Shown: piece by piece, positions 54,882 to 64,000 of the stretch | Layout of the letters: each line of letters begins with the position of its first letter | Numbering within the stretch: the first letter of the stretch is position 1 | From: Krasilnikovia cinnamomea | Lineage (GTDB): Bacteria > Actinomycetota > Actinomycetes > Mycobacteriales > Micromonosporaceae | Direction: 5' to 3' | DNA: 64,000 nucleotides | Assembly: GCF_004217545.1 (NCBI RefSeq) | Contig: NZ_SHKY01000001.1 | Coordinates: forward strand, 4,092,001 to 4,156,000 | Position numbers and translations under genes: made by a program | The notes under the pieces: generated by a model | What the model saw: only the letters and a program-made list of their open reading frames with translations | Told to the model about the DNA's origin: nothing | Databases searched by the model: none

Positions 54882-55535
54882 GTGCGGCTGGTGCTGGTAG
54901 GCCCTCCGGGGGCCGGCAAGGGGACACAGGCAGAGTACATCGCCGCCCACCTCGCCGTACCGAAGATCTCGACGGGGGACATCTTCCGGGCCAATGTGTC
55001 GCAGGGAACGCCGCTGGGCATCGAGGCAAAGCGCTACATGGACGCGGGTCACCTCGTACCGGACGAGGTGACCATCAACATGGTCCGTGACCGGCTGGCC
55101 GAGCCCGACGCGGCGGACGGGTTTCTGCTCGACGGCTTTCCCCGTACGGTGCCGCAGGCGTCGGCGCTGGACAAGCTGCTGGCCGACCTCGGCACGGCGC
55201 TCGACCTGGTGATGGAGCTCGTGGTCGACGACGACGAGGTCATCCGGCGGCTGTCCGGGCGGCGCACCTGCCGGGGCTGCGGCAAGATCTGGCACATCGA
55301 GTTCGATCCCACCACCAAGGACGACGTCTGCGACCGGTGCGGCTCCGAGCTGTTCCAGCGCGACGACGACAAGGCCGAGACGATCGCGAACCGCCTCGTC
55401 GAGTACACCGAGAAGACCGCCCCCCTGGTCGACTTCTACGGCGCGCAGGGCAAGCTGGTCGGCATCGACGCCACGGGCCCGGTCGAGGACGTCACCGACC
55501 GCGCCATCGAGGCGCTGCGGTCGTACGGGAGCTGA
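54882..55535 (+). CDS. adk: adenylate kinase
   Basis: A 217-residue adenylate kinase (ATP + AMP to 2 ADP). P-loop [10 protein letters not shown] at residues 7-16, AMP-binding [17 protein letters not shown] near 85. The LID (about 126-160) carries CRGCGKIWH and CDRCGSEL, a four-cysteine zinc site as in Gram-positive enzymes. GTG start. map begins 2 bp after its stop. Confidence 0.97.
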   Translation: MRLVLVGPPGAGKGTQAEYIAAHLAVPKISTGDIFRANVSQGTPLGIEAKRYMDAGHLVPDEVTINMVRDRLAEPDAADGFLLDGFPRTVPQASALDKLLADLGTALDLVMELVVDDDEVIRRLSGRRTCRGCGKIWHIEFDPTTKDDVCDRCGSELFQRDDDKAETIANRLVEYTEKTAPLVDFYGAQGKLVGIDATGPVEDVTDRAIEALRSYGS

Positions 55536-55537
55536 TC

Positions 55538-56389
55538 ATGCGTCGTGCCCAGCTGGACATCCAGCTGAAGACCCAGGAGCAGATCGAGCTGATGCGCGCC
55601 GCCGGGCTGGTGGTCGCCGCCGCCCTGCAGGCCATGCGCGAGGCCGTCGCCCCCGGGGTCTCCACCGCCGACCTGGACGCCATCGCCGAGCAGGTGATCC
55701 GCGACGCCGGGGCGATCCCGTCCTTCAAGGGCTACCACGGCTTCCCGGCCTCCATCTGCGCCTCGGTCAACGAGCAGGTCGTACACGGCATCCCCAGCGC
55801 CGACCAGGTGCTCAAGGAGGGCGACCTGATCTCCCTGGACTGCGGCGCGGTGCTGAACGGCTGGCACGGCGACTCGGCCATCACGGTCGGGGTGGGCGAG
55901 ACCGACCCCGCCCTGCTGAAGATGGCGCAGGTGGCGGAGGACGCCATGTGGGCGGGCATCGCCGCCGCAGCGCGTGGCTGCGCCAACGGCCGTGGGCGCC
56001 TGACGGACATCTCCTTCAACGTCGAGAAGGCGACCCGTGCCGCCGGCCGGTACGGGATCGTGGAGGGCTACGGCGGGCACGGCATCGGCACGGAGATGCA
56101 CCAGGACCCGCACGTGCTGAACCACGGCAAGCCCGGCAAGGGCCCGCGCCTGGTCCCCGGGCTGTGCCTGGCCATCGAACCGATGATCACCATGGGCTCG
56201 CCGCGCACCCTGGAGCTGTCCGACGGCTGGACCGTGGTCACCCGCGACGGGTCCATGGCCGCGCACGTCGAGCACACCATGGCGCTGCTGGACGACGGCG
56301 TCTGGGTGACCACCGCCCCGGACGGCGGCCTGGCCCGCCTCGGCGACCTGGTGACCGCCCGCCAGCCGCAACCTGACTCGATCAACTGA
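55538..56389 (+). CDS. map: type I methionine aminopeptidase
   Basis: A 283-residue MAP that removes the N-terminal Met. Metal ligands are seen in SLDCGAVLNGWHGDSA (two Asp), YGGHGIGTEMHQ (His), LAIEPM (Glu) and AHVEHT (Glu). The N-terminus has no extra zinc extension. Usual partner of adk in this cluster. Confidence 0.96.
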   Translation: MRRAQLDIQLKTQEQIELMRAAGLVVAAALQAMREAVAPGVSTADLDAIAEQVIRDAGAIPSFKGYHGFPASICASVNEQVVHGIPSADQVLKEGDLISLDCGAVLNGWHGDSAITVGVGETDPALLKMAQVAEDAMWAGIAAAARGCANGRGRLTDISFNVEKATRAAGRYGIVEGYGGHGIGTEMHQDPHVLNHGKPGKGPRLVPGLCLAIEPMITMGSPRTLELSDGWTVVTRDGSMAAHVEHTMALLDDGVWVTTAPDGGLARLGDLVTARQPQPDSIN

Positions 56390-56451
56390 GCACGGAGCCA
56401 CCGGCACGGCGGGGTTCGCGCCCATCGATGACGGCTGGCATGCTGGACGGC

Positions 56452-56994
56452 ATGAGGCGTGACGAGATGCGGGCCGCCGACGCCGACCGGCAGCAGGTCG
56501 CGGCCCGGCTGCGGGCGGCACTGGACGAGGGCCGCCTCGATCTCGGCGAGTACGACGAGCGCCTGCAGCAGGCGTACGCCGCCAAGACCTACGGCGAGCT
56601 GGACCTGCTGCTCACCGACCTGCCAGACGTCCCCGCACAGGCCGGCGCGGCGGTGGTCCCCGCCCAGGGGCACGAGACCCGGCGCTGGCTGCTGGGGTTG
56701 TGGAGCGGTTGGGTCCCGGCCGTGGCCGTCACCACCGCGGTGTGGGGCGCGACCAGCCTCGCCGAGGGGTACGCGGTGTACTACTGGCCGGTGTGGGTGG
56801 CGGCGCCGTGGGGTGCGGTGCTGCTGTGGCAGACGGTGGCTGGACTGGCCAGTGGGGAACCGCGCCGGCACGCGGAGCAGCAGGCCGAGGAGCGGGCCAA
56901 GGCGCAGGCCAAGGAGCACGCCCGGCAGCTGAAGCGGGAGCGCCGCGCGCTGGGTACGGACGAGGCGCCGGGAACCCCCGGCCGGCCGGGATGA
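56452..56994 (+). CDS. DUF1707 (SHOCT-like) membrane protein
   Basis: A 180-residue protein. The N-terminal DUF1707 domain (MRRDEMRAADADRQQVAARL, LGEYDERLQQAYAAKTYGEL, LLTDLP) is followed by two hydrophobic spans (about 92-110 and 115-135) and a charged helical tail rich in Glu, Lys and Arg. Such proteins are common in actinobacteria; function unknown. ATG 56452 is chosen since the domain begins there; starts 12-24 bp earlier are possible. Confidence 0.8.
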   Translation: MRRDEMRAADADRQQVAARLRAALDEGRLDLGEYDERLQQAYAAKTYGELDLLLTDLPDVPAQAGAAVVPAQGHETRRWLLGLWSGWVPAVAVTTAVWGATSLAEGYAVYYWPVWVAAPWGAVLLWQTVAGLASGEPRRHAEQQAEERAKAQAKEHARQLKRERRALGTDEAPGTPGRPG

Positions 56995-57092
56995 CCCGGG
57001 CCACTGGACGCCCCGGAGCATCGGCGTCAGGGGCGTTTCGTCCGGTTTAGGAGTGCTCGACACACCCGACCCCGGGTTACGGTGACCTCGGT

Positions 57093-57122
57093 TTGGTGTC
57101 GATGGTTGGGCACGCGTACACT
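57093..57122 (+). promoter_or_regulatory. promoter of the infA-rpoA operon
   Basis: TTGGTG (57093-57098), 18 bp, TACACT (57117-57122), about 145 bp before infA. Confidence 0.65.
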
Positions 57123-57266
57123 GGCTAGCTGGCGCGCAGCGTCCACTCCGGCATGTCCACCAAGCGCTTCTGGTGGAGCCGGAGCCGCGGCTGGACCGGG
57201 CCCCTCGCGGGTTCGGGTAAGGCGTTGCGAGCTTGCCCCAGACCCCAATGTCAGGTAGCGGAGGAC

Positions 57267-57488
57267 ATGCCCAAGAAAGACGGAGCCATCGAGATTGAAG
57301 GCCGAGTGATCGAGCCCCTGCCGAACGCGATGTTCCGCGTCGAGCTGGCCAATGGTCACAAGGTGCTGGCTCACATCAGCGGCAAGATGCGGCAGCACTA
57401 CATCCGCATCCTGCCCGAGGACAGGGTCGTCGTGGAGCTTTCTCCATACGACCTGACCCGTGGGCGCATTGTCTACCGGTACAAGTAA
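57267..57488 (+). CDS. infA: translation initiation factor IF-1
   Basis: A 73-residue OB-fold protein: [40 protein letters not shown], and [13 protein letters not shown]. It blocks the ribosomal A site during initiation. ATG 57267 with GGAGG upstream; the longer open frame is not used. rpmJ follows after 50 bp. Confidence 0.97.
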   Translation: MPKKDGAIEIEGRVIEPLPNAMFRVELANGHKVLAHISGKMRQHYIRILPEDRVVVELSPYDLTRGRIVYRYK

Positions 57489-57538
57489 TGGGGTAGCGGG
57501 GGTTCCTTACCCGTCTGACTGAGAGTTAAGGCCAAACC

Positions 57539-57652
57539 GTGAAGGTCAAGCCGAGCGTCAAGCGGATCTGCAACAAGTGCCGGGTTATCCGCCGGCACGG
57601 CCGGGTCATGGTCATCTGCGACGACCCGCGCCACAAGCAGCGCCAGGGCTGA
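57539..57652 (+). CDS. rpmJ: 50S ribosomal protein L36
   Basis: A 37-residue L36 ([20 protein letters not shown] to KQRQG). The zinc set CNKC, Cys27 and His32 is present, so this is the zinc-containing form. GTG start with TTAAGG upstream. Followed by a 168-bp gap before rpsM in which no gene is seen. Confidence 0.96.
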   Translation: MKVKPSVKRICNKCRVIRRHGRVMVICDDPRHKQRQG

Positions 57653-57820
57653 GAGTCCCGGCACTGCCAGGTCCGTACCAAAGAACAAGCTCGTTCCAGC
57701 CGCGCGTCACCACGTCGATGACCCGCGGACTCACCCCCGGTCGGAGGCCGGGGCCCGCCCGGGCAGGCGGGGTGGAAGGGGCACAGACCTCCGTGAGATA
57801 GCTGAGGAGTACGCCCGCAC

Positions 57821-58201
57821 ATGGCACGTCTCGTCGGCGTCGATCTTCCCCGCGAGAAGCGGATGGAGATCGCGCTCACCTACATCTTCGGTATCGGTCG
57901 CACGCGCGCAGTCGAAGCGCTCACCGCGACCGCCATCGATCTGAACAAGCGCGCCAAGGACCTCACGGAAGAGGAGCTGGTCCAGCTCCGCGACTACATC
58001 GAGGCCAATTTCAAGGTTGAGGGCGACCTGCGCCGCGAGGTCGCCGCGGACATCCGCCGCAAGGTCGAGATCGGCTGCTACGCCGGCATCCGGCACCGCC
58101 GGGGTCTCCCCGTCCGGGGCCAGCGGACCCGTACCAACGCTCGTACCCGCAAGGGTCCGAAGCGCACGGTCGCCGGTAAGAAGAAGCCCGGTCGGAAGTA
58201 A
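57821..58201 (+). CDS. rpsM: 30S ribosomal protein S13
   Basis: A 126-residue S13: [40 protein letters not shown] and a basic tail KKPGRK that touches P-site tRNA. Normal length. Confidence 0.97.
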   Translation: MARLVGVDLPREKRMEIALTYIFGIGRTRAVEALTATAIDLNKRAKDLTEEELVQLRDYIEANFKVEGDLRREVAADIRRKVEIGCYAGIRHRRGLPVRGQRTRTNARTRKGPKRTVAGKKKPGRK

Positions 58202-58218
58202 TAGGAGCGCACTGACTC

Positions 58219-58626
58219 ATGCCACCGAAGGCACGCGCTGGGGCCGCCGTCAAGAAGGTCCGGCGCAAGGAACGCAAGAACGTCGCCCACGGGCAGGCGC
58301 ACATCAAGAGCACCTTCAACAACACCATCGTGTCGATCACCGACCCGACCGGTGCTGTCATCTCCTGGGCCTCCTCGGGCCAGGTGGGCTTCAAGGGCTC
58401 CCGCAAGTCGACTCCGTTCGCCGCGCAGCTGGCCGCCGAGGCCGCCGCGCGCCGGGCCATGGAGCACGGCATGCGCAAGGTCGACGTGTTCGTCAAGGGC
58501 CCCGGCTCCGGCCGGGAGACCGCCATCCGTTCGCTGCAGGCCGCGGGCCTCGAGGTCGGCCAGATCTCCGACGTCACGCCCCAGCCGCATAACGGATGCC
58601 GCCCGCCGAAGCGTCGTCGGGTCTGA
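58219..58626 (+). CDS. rpsK: 30S ribosomal protein S11
   Basis: A 135-residue S11: [40 protein letters not shown] and [20 protein letters not shown]. Part of the 30S platform. Normal. Confidence 0.97.
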   Translation: MPPKARAGAAVKKVRRKERKNVAHGQAHIKSTFNNTIVSITDPTGAVISWASSGQVGFKGSRKSTPFAAQLAAEAAARRAMEHGMRKVDVFVKGPGSGRETAIRSLQAAGLEVGQISDVTPQPHNGCRPPKRRRV

Positions 58627-58640
58627 GAGGTAGAGGACAA

Positions 58641-59267
58641 ATGGCTCGCTATGCAGGTGCCGACTGCCGCCGTTGCCGTCGGGAGAAGATGAAGCTGTTC
58701 CTCAAGGGCAGCAAGTGCGATGGCCCGAAGTGCCCGTTCGAGTCCCGGCCGTTCCCGCCCGGGCAGCACGGCCGGGGTCGCACCAAGGAGACGGAGTACC
58801 TGCTCCAGCTCCGCGAGAAGCAGAAGGCCCGCCGTATCTACGGCATTCTCGAGAAGCAGTTCCGCGGGTACTACGAGGAGGCTGTCGCCAAGCCGGGCAA
58901 GACCGGTGAGGTGCTGCTGCAGATCCTCGAGTCGCGGCTCGACAACGTGGTCTACCGGGCCGGCTACGCCGCGTCCCGGGACATGGCCCGTCAGCTGGTC
59001 AAGCACGGCCACTTCACCGTCAACGGCGTGAAGGTCGACATCCCGTCGTACCGGGTGAAGGAGCACGACATCGTGCAGACGCGGGAGAAGTCCCGTGAGC
59101 TGACGCCGTTCGTCGTGGCGCAGGCCCAGGCGGGTTCCCGCCCGGTGCCGGCGTGGCTGGAGCCGATCCCCAGCCAGATGAAGATCCTGATCCACTCGCT
59201 TCCGGCCCGCCAGGTCATCGACACCCAGGTCCAGGAGCAGTTGATCGTCGAGCTCTACTCCAAGTAG
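58641..59267 (+). CDS. rpsD: 30S ribosomal protein S4
   Basis: A 208-residue S4. The start ARYAGADCRRCRREKMKLFL and GSKCDGPKCPFE supply four zinc cysteines. RPFPPGQHGRGR and the S4 RNA-binding domain (ESRLDNVVYRAGYAASRDMA) follow. It nucleates 30S assembly. Normal. Confidence 0.97.
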   Translation: MARYAGADCRRCRREKMKLFLKGSKCDGPKCPFESRPFPPGQHGRGRTKETEYLLQLREKQKARRIYGILEKQFRGYYEEAVAKPGKTGEVLLQILESRLDNVVYRAGYAASRDMARQLVKHGHFTVNGVKVDIPSYRVKEHDIVQTREKSRELTPFVVAQAQAGSRPVPAWLEPIPSQMKILIHSLPARQVIDTQVQEQLIVELYSK

Positions 59268-59274
59268 CGGCTCA

Positions 59275-59304
59275 GGGGATGCCGGTCGCACGGCCGGCAT
59301 CCCC
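59275..59304 (+). terminator. hairpin between rpsD and rpoA
   Basis: GGGGATGCCGG pairs perfectly with CCGGCATCCCC around an 8-nt loop, 7 bp after the rpsD stop. It may attenuate transcription into rpoA or stabilise the upstream message. Confidence 0.6.
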
Positions 59305-59360
59305 GTACCACCACCGGACGGGCATCAAATAGCGGGTGCCCCGACAGAAAGAAGAACACC

Positions 59361-60383
59361 GTGCTCATCAGCCAGCGGCCGAGCCTCTCGGAAGAGTCGC
59401 TCAGCGAGACCCGCTCCCGATTCACCATCGAGCCCCTGGAGCCCGGCTTCGGGTACACCCTGGGCAACTCGCTGCGCCGTACGCTACTGTCGTCCATCCC
59501 GGGCGCGGCGGTCACCAGCATCAAGATCGACGGCGTGCTGCACGAGTTCACCACGATCCCCGGGGTCAAGGAGGACGTGGTCGAGCTCGTCATGAACGTC
59601 AAGGAGCTCACCGTCAGCTCCGAGCACGACGAGCCGGTCAGCATGTACCTGCGCAAGCAGGGCCCCGGCGACGTCACCGCGGGCGACATCCAGCCGCCGG
59701 CCGGCGTCTCGGTGCACAACCCCGACCTGAAGCTGGCCACGCTGAACAGCAAGGGCCGCCTCGACATGGAGCTGACGGTCGAGCGTGGCCGTGGCTACGT
59801 CACCGCCGCCCAGAACAAGAACGCGGGTGCCGAGATCGGCCGGATCCCGGTCGACTCGATCTACTCGCCGGTGATGAAGGTGACCTACCGCGTCGAGGCC
59901 ACCCGTGTCGAGCAGCGCACCGACTTCGACCGCCTGATCATCGACGTCGAGTCGAAGGCGTCGATCTCGCCGCGTACCGCGCTGGCCTCGGCCGGCTCGA
60001 CCCTGGTCGAGCTGTTCGGCCTGTGCCGGGAGCTGGACGAGACCGCCGAGGGCATCGACATCGGGCCGTCCCCGCAGGACGCCCAGCTCGCCGCCGATCT
60101 CGCCCTGCCGATCGAGGAGCTGGACCTGACGGTCCGGTCGTACAACTGCCTCAAGCGCGAGGGCATCAACACGGTCGGCGAGTTGATAGGGCGTACGGAG
60201 GCCGACCTTCTGGATATAAGGAATTTCGGTCAGAAGTCGATCGACGAGGTCAAGATGAAGCTCGCGGGCATGGGCCTGGGCCTCAAGGACAGCGCGCCGT
60301 CGTTCGACCCGGCGCACGTCGTGGACTCGTTCGGCGACGTGGACTACGACACCGACGACTACCGCGAGACCGAGCAGCTCTAA
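59361..60383 (+). CDS. rpoA: DNA-directed RNA polymerase subunit alpha
   Basis: A 340-residue alpha subunit. N-terminal dimerisation domain with [21 protein letters not shown]-terminal domain (about 245-310) with [20 protein letters not shown] and [15 protein letters not shown], which binds UP elements and activators. An acidic tail ends the chain. GTG start. Confidence 0.97.
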   Translation: MLISQRPSLSEESLSETRSRFTIEPLEPGFGYTLGNSLRRTLLSSIPGAAVTSIKIDGVLHEFTTIPGVKEDVVELVMNVKELTVSSEHDEPVSMYLRKQGPGDVTAGDIQPPAGVSVHNPDLKLATLNSKGRLDMELTVERGRGYVTAAQNKNAGAEIGRIPVDSIYSPVMKVTYRVEATRVEQRTDFDRLIIDVESKASISPRTALASAGSTLVELFGLCRELDETAEGIDIGPSPQDAQLAADLALPIEELDLTVRSYNCLKREGINTVGELIGRTEADLLDIRNFGQKSIDEVKMKLAGMGLGLKDSAPSFDPAHVVDSFGDVDYDTDDYRETEQL

Positions 60384-60448
60384 TCTCGGCTGCCGCCGTG
60401 CCGGCGGCTTCGCCGCCGCACTGCAAGGAAACTGACGAGGAGCATCGA

Positions 60449-61009
60449 ATGCCCACGCCCACCAAGGGTCCCCGCCTCGGCGGCAGCCCGGCGCACGAGA
60501 AGCTGCTGCTGGCCAACCTGGCCACGGAGCTCTTCCGGCACGGGAAGATCAAGACCACCGAGACCAAGGCCCGGCGCCTGCGCCCGCTGGCCGAGCACCT
60601 GATCACCAAGGCCAAGCGCGGTGACCTGCACGCTCGTCGCCGGGTGCTCACGGTCGTCAAGGACAAGGACGTCGTGTACGCCCTGTTCGAGCAGATCGCC
60701 CCGCGCTACGGCAACCGGCCGGGTGGCTACACCCGGATCACCAAGACCGGTCCGCGCAAGGGCGACGCCGCTCCGATGGCGGTCATCGAGCTGGTCGAGG
60801 AGCTGCAGGTCGCGGCCACCACCGCCCCGCGCAAGGCGGCCCGCAAGGCCACCGCGCAGCAGGACAAGGTCGAGGCCCTGGCCCGCGAGGACGAGGTTCC
60901 CACCTCGGCCGCCGCCGACCAGGACTCCGAGCCGCCGGTGAACGCCTCCGGTGACAAGGGTGCCGAGGGCCCGGGCGCCAAGGCCGAGGGCGAAGACACC
61001 ACGGCCTGA
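60449..61009 (+). CDS. rplQ: 50S ribosomal protein L17
   Basis: A 186-residue L17: [34 protein letters not shown], and [14 protein letters not shown] [19 protein letters not shown] near 90-108. The last 70 residues are an Ala/Glu-rich disordered tail typical of actinobacteria. Last gene of the alpha operon; a terminator follows. Confidence 0.96.
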   Translation: MPTPTKGPRLGGSPAHEKLLLANLATELFRHGKIKTTETKARRLRPLAEHLITKAKRGDLHARRRVLTVVKDKDVVYALFEQIAPRYGNRPGGYTRITKTGPRKGDAAPMAVIELVEELQVAATTAPRKAARKATAQQDKVEALAREDEVPTSAAADQDSEPPVNASGDKGAEGPGAKAEGEDTTA

Positions 61010-61030
61010 TCGGTCACGCACGGTCCGACC

Positions 61031-61060
61031 GGCCCGGCGCCCTCGCGGGGGCGCCGGGCC
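61031..61060 (+). terminator. terminator after rplQ
   Basis: GGCCCGGCGCCC pairs perfectly with GGGCGCCGGGCC around TCGCGG, followed by GTTCCGTTCC. Confidence 0.75.
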
Positions 61061-61112
61061 GTTCCGTTCCCGGGTACGGGTGCCGTGCCCCGTCGCGAGC
61101 CGGAATGGCGGC

Positions 61113-61931
61113 ATGAACGAACTGATCCGCGTCCGACTGGACGTCACCTACGACGGTACGGACTTCTCCGGCTGGGCCGCCCAGCCGCAACGGCGCACCG
61201 TCGCCGGGGTGCTCACCGAGGCCCTCGGGCGTCTCGTCGGCGCCGACACCGTCCTCGGCCTGACCGTCGCCGGGCGTACCGACGCGGGGGTGCACGCCAC
61301 CGGGCAGGTCTGCCACATCGACCTGCCCGTCGCCGCGTGGGAGGCGCTCGACGGGACGCTGGTGCGGCGCCTCGCCGCGCTGATGCCGCCCGACGCCCGG
61401 GTCCTGGCGGCGGTGCCCGTGCCGGACACCTTCGACGCCCGCTTCTCGGCCACCTTCCGCCGGTACGAGTACCGGGTGGCCGACACCCCGTGGGGGCCCG
61501 AGCCGCTGCGGCGCCGCGACACCCTCGGCTGGGTGCGCCCGCTCGACCTGGACCTGTTGCGGCAGGCCGCGGCCGGGCTGATCGGCGAGCACGACTACGC
61601 GGCGTACTGCAAGCGCAAGGAGCACGGCACCACCGTGCGGGCCATCACCGCCCTGGACTGGCGTCGCGAGCCGGACGGGGTCGCGGTCGCCACCGTGCAG
61701 GCCGACGCGTTCTGCCAGGCGATGGTGCGCAGCCTGATCGGCGCTTTGCTGACGGTGGGCGACGGCCGGCGCGATCCGCAATGGCCGGCCACCCTGCTCA
61801 CCCTGCGCGAACGCTCCAGCTCGGTCACGGTGGCCCCGGCACACGGGCTCACGCTGGTCGCGGTCGGCTACCCCGACGACCCGGCCGAGTACGCCCGCCG
61901 CGCCGAGGCCACCCGCCGGCTGCGAGCCTGA
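61113..61931 (+). CDS. truA: tRNA pseudouridine(38-40) synthase TruA
   Basis: A 272-residue pseudouridine synthase acting on the anticodon stem-loop of tRNAs. Catalytic Asp lies in VAGRTDAGVHA near residue 50; VTYDGTDFSGWAAQP, FDARFSATFRRYEYRV and QAMVRSLIGALLTVG are family features. ATG 61113 begins the conserved part; an in-frame extension upstream lies in the terminator. Convergent with the next gene (13 bp gap). Confidence 0.95.
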   Translation: MNELIRVRLDVTYDGTDFSGWAAQPQRRTVAGVLTEALGRLVGADTVLGLTVAGRTDAGVHATGQVCHIDLPVAAWEALDGTLVRRLAALMPPDARVLAAVPVPDTFDARFSATFRRYEYRVADTPWGPEPLRRRDTLGWVRPLDLDLLRQAAAGLIGEHDYAAYCKRKEHGTTVRAITALDWRREPDGVAVATVQADAFCQAMVRSLIGALLTVGDGRRDPQWPATLLTLRERSSSVTVAPAHGLTLVAVGYPDDPAEYARRAEATRRLRA

Positions 61932-61944
61932 CCGCCGCCGGTCG

Positions 61945-62760
61945 CTACGGGAGTGACGCGCGCCGGCCCAGCACCGTGTCGCCCAGATAGGAGCGCAGCA
62001 GGTCGGTGGTGATGCGGCGGGCGAACGGGTCGTCGTCGCGTAGCGGCTGGCCGTCCGGGCGCACGATCACGCAGTACAGCAGGAAGTGCCCTCGGGTGTC
62101 CCAGCCCGCCAGTGCCGGCGGCTGCACCCGCGGATCGGTCCCGGGCAGGCCGCCGGCCATCGCCCCGAAGGTGCCCTGGCCCGCCGCGACGAACTGCCGG
62201 GCCCGGTCGGCGATCCACCGGGCACTCGGCTCGTCGGGCAGGTTGAAGATCCCGGCGGTGACCTGATAGTCGCCGTACGGTGCGGTCAGCGCGGCCCGGA
62301 CCACCTGGGTGCAGCCGTACCGGTCCAGCAGGTCGCCGACGAGCCCGACCGCGGCGATCCCGCAGTCCGTGTCGATGTGCGTCATCCCGACGCGGTACGC
62401 GACCGCGCCCGCCCGGGCCTCCGGCGCCGGGAACACCTCGTCCAGGCTCAAGGGGGCGGCGTCGACCCGGCGCGAGCCGAGGTCCCGCACCGGAACCTGC
62501 TGCCGCGCTGCCGCCGGGGCGCCGTGGCCGCGCCGGACATCCGCGGCGATGAGGAAGGCGCTGAGCCCGCAGACCCCGGCCAGCACGAGTGCCCCCAGCC
62601 CGCCGAGCACCAGCCGGGGCCCCCGCCGGACCGGATGTGGCCGCGCGCGGTAGCCGTGCTCGGCGCCGGTGGGGCGGGTCCAGGTGGGCGGCTGCGCCGC
62701 CACTCGCCGGTGCTGCCCGGCCGGGGCGGATGTGCGGTGCGCGGCGTGCAGCGCCGTCAT
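61945..62760 (-). CDS. single-span, probably membrane-anchored hypothetical protein
   Basis: A 271-residue protein: a basic, Arg-rich N-terminus of about 45 residues, one membrane span (LVLGGLGALVLAGVCGLSAF) near 50-75, then an extracellular domain of about 190 residues with two cysteines (DCGIAAVG, RYGCTQVV) that may form a disulfide. I do not recognise a family. ATG 62760 is preferred; an ATG 30 bp earlier would add ten residues encoded by a dispersed repeat (62759-62791). Confidence 0.65.
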   Translation of the reverse strand: MTALHAAHRTSAPAGQHRRVAAQPPTWTRPTGAEHGYRARPHPVRRGPRLVLGGLGALVLAGVCGLSAFLIAADVRRGHGAPAAARQQVPVRDLGSRRVDAAPLSLDEVFPAPEARAGAVAYRVGMTHIDTDCGIAAVGLVGDLLDRYGCTQVVRAALTAPYGDYQVTAGIFNLPDEPSARWIADRARQFVAAGQGTFGAMAGGLPGTDPRVQPPALAGWDTRGHFLLYCVIVRPDGQPLRDDDPFARRITTDLLRSYLGDTVLGRRASLP

Positions 62761-63021
62761 GACCGAGTGCACCGAGCGAAGCGAGGGCATGACCAGTTTG
62801 GCTTGGCATTGCGTGACATGGCGGCCACGCTAGGAGGGCATGGTCATCGATAAGCGCACATGCTGTGCGCCAACCCACCCCCGACTCGGGCCCGGGTGAC
62901 CCCCAACCGGCACACTGGCGGCATGAACGAGTGCACCGAGCGCAGCGAGGGCCGCGAGGGCATGCCCGGTCTGCTCAGCATGAACGAGTGCACCGAGCGC
63001 AGCGAGGGCCGCGAGGGCATG
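62759..63021 (+). repeat. GTGCACCGAGCG(C/A)AGCGAGGG repeats around divergent gene starts
   Basis: Two identical 42-bp copies lie at 62923-62964 and 62980-63021 (period 57 bp). A shorter related copy is at 62759-62791. Each begins and ends with ATG and, read rightwards, encodes MNECTERSEGREGM-type peptide. Confidence 0.9.
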
Positions 63022-63035
63022 CTGGCTGGTGCCGC

Positions 63036-63650
63036 GTGAGTGCCGACCATTACTTCAGTGCCGACCCGGCGGCGCCGGCGCGGCACGGGACGGTGGAGTT
63101 CAGCGTCGGGGGGCGCGACTACGCGCTCGCCGTGGCGTCGGGTGTGTTCTCCGCGGGGCGGCTCGACCCGGGCACCGCCGTACTGTTGCGCAAGGGTGTG
63201 CTGCCCACGGCCGCGACCTCGGGCACCCTGCTCGACCTCGGCTGCGGTTACGGACCGATCGCCTGCGTGCTGGCCAGCGAGGCCCCGGCCGCGACGGTCT
63301 ACGCCGTCGACGTCAACGCCCGCGCCCGCGAACTGGCGGCGGCCAACGCGGACACCCTCGGCCTGGCGGACCGCCTGCGGGTGGCCGCGCCCGACGGCGT
63401 CCCCGCGGCGGTGACGTTCGACGAGATCTGGAGCAATCCGCCCACCCACGTCGGCAAGGCGGAGTTGCACGCGATGCTGGAGCGCTGGCTGCCCCGCCTC
63501 ACGCCGGACGGTGTGGCCTGGCTGGTGATCAACAAGAACCTCGGCGGGGACTCGTTGCACGCGTGGCTGGTCGGGCTCGGCTGGGAGGTCGCCCGGATCG
63601 CCAGCCAGCGCGGCTTCCGGGTGCTGCGGGTGGCCCGGAAAACCGCCTGA
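63036..63650 (+). CDS. RsmC-like class I SAM-dependent methyltransferase
   Basis: A 204-residue methyltransferase. SAM-binding motif LLDLGCGYGPIACVLA near 66-81, acidic YAVDVNARA near 95, and the catalytic SNPPTHVG near 140, the NPP motif of N2-guanine and exocyclic-amine methyltransferases (RsmC/RlmG group, 16S or 23S rRNA). It is single-domain, shorter than E. coli RsmC. The GTG at 63036 overlaps the stop of the small repeat-encoded frame upstream; a longer frame exists but only covers repeats. Confidence 0.85.
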   Translation: MSADHYFSADPAAPARHGTVEFSVGGRDYALAVASGVFSAGRLDPGTAVLLRKGVLPTAATSGTLLDLGCGYGPIACVLASEAPAATVYAVDVNARARELAAANADTLGLADRLRVAAPDGVPAAVTFDEIWSNPPTHVGKAELHAMLERWLPRLTPDGVAWLVINKNLGGDSLHAWLVGLGWEVARIASQRGFRVLRVARKTA

Positions 63651-63681
63651 CGTCGCGCCCCGCAGCGGGCAGGATGCGCTC

Positions 63682-64000
63682 GTGGGCTACGTCGATGTCG
63701 CCGGTGCGGGGTTCGTGCTCCCGGACGGCCGGGAGCTGTTCGCCGATGTGTCGTTCCGGGTCGGTGAGGGCGCCAAGGTCGCCCTGGTCGGGCCGAACGG
63801 CGCGGGCAAGACGACACTGCTGCGCATGGTCGCCGGGGACCTGCCGGTCCAGACGGGCACGATCGCCCGCTCCGGCGGGCTGGGCGTCATGCGGCAGTTC
63901 ATCGGGATGATCGGCGACGACCGTACGCTCGAAGATCTGGCCCTGTCGCTGGTCGCACCGCCGCTGCGGGCGGCGGGGGAGCGGCTCGCGGCGGCCGCGG
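63682..64000 (+). CDS. ABC-F family ATPase (partial, runs off window)
   Basis: The first 106 residues of an ABC-F protein: ELFADVSFRVGEGAKVALVG then PNGAGKTTLLRMVAGDLPVQ, i.e. Walker A GPNGAGKT near residues 36-43. No membrane part precedes it, as expected for ABC-F translation factors or antibiotic-resistance proteins. GTG start 31 bp after the methyltransferase stop, so likely one operon. Which ABC-F subgroup cannot be told from this fragment. Confidence 0.85.
   Translation, partial: MGYVDVAGAGFVLPDGRELFADVSFRVGEGAKVALVGPNGAGKTTLLRMVAGDLPVQTGTIARSGGLGVMRQFIGMIGDDRTLEDLALSLVAPPLRAAGERLAAAA

Noticed and set aside
62865..63035. Upstream extension of the methyltransferase frame
   Set aside because: It only encodes the 42-bp repeats; the conserved protein starts at the GTG at 63036.

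Overview
The window is high-GC actinobacterial DNA, most probably from the family Micromonosporaceae. This is inferred from gene order, GTG/TTG starts, TANNNT-type -10 boxes and protein style; no 16S gene is present. It contains a carbohydrate gene cluster, an integrated conjugative element in a tRNA-Tyr gene, and the long conserved transcription/translation block from tRNA-Thr to truA.

1-5.2 kb: a leftward operon of a GH65 phosphorylase/hydrolase (cut by the window edge), a GH31 glycosidase that appears to lack about 130 residues of its catalytic barrel, and an F420-dependent oxidoreductase. A largely gene-free stretch and one small acidic protein follow.

5.2-18.65 kb: an actinomycete integrative and conjugative element (AICE) bounded by 53-bp direct repeats of the tRNA-Tyr 3' end; core-to-core length is 13,379 bp. 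Its modules are an AT-richer cargo gene at the left end (a 736-residue protein that looks like two nucleases in one chain), a GntR regulator with a HAD phosphatase and repeated operators, spread genes (DUF6284, small membrane proteins, DUF2637), an FtsK/TraB DNA translocase followed by dense GGTAGC/GCTACC repeats (candidate transfer locus), a fused zinc-binding/primase-polymerase plus RecA-like ATPase replication module, then excisionase and tyrosine integrase.

18.6-25.7 kb: intact tRNA-Tyr, yajQ, a membrane protein, a TTG-started sulfurtransferase, a small HTH-like protein, a small secreted peptide, a GGDEF/EAL protein with a GAF sensor, tRNA-Thr, tRNA-Met, rpmG and a HadAB-like dehydratase pair.

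25.7-61.9 kb: tRNA-Trp, secE, nusG, rplA, rplJ-rplL, rpoB-rpoC, rpsL-rpsG-fusA-tuf, the S10/spc/alpha clusters with secY, adk, map, infA, and truA. The order is canonical except that rplK (L11) is missing between nusG and rplA. Promoters, terminators and attenuator-like hairpins can be placed between the blocks. A 19-bp sequence is shared by the rpsL and rpsJ leaders at nearly the same distance from the start codon.

61.9-64 kb: an exported or membrane-anchored protein, a 42-bp direct repeat, an RsmC-like methyltransferase and the start of an ABC-F ATPase. The best lead for an undescribed system is the two-nuclease cargo gene of the AICE; the best anomalies in core genes are the missing rplK and the shortened GH31.
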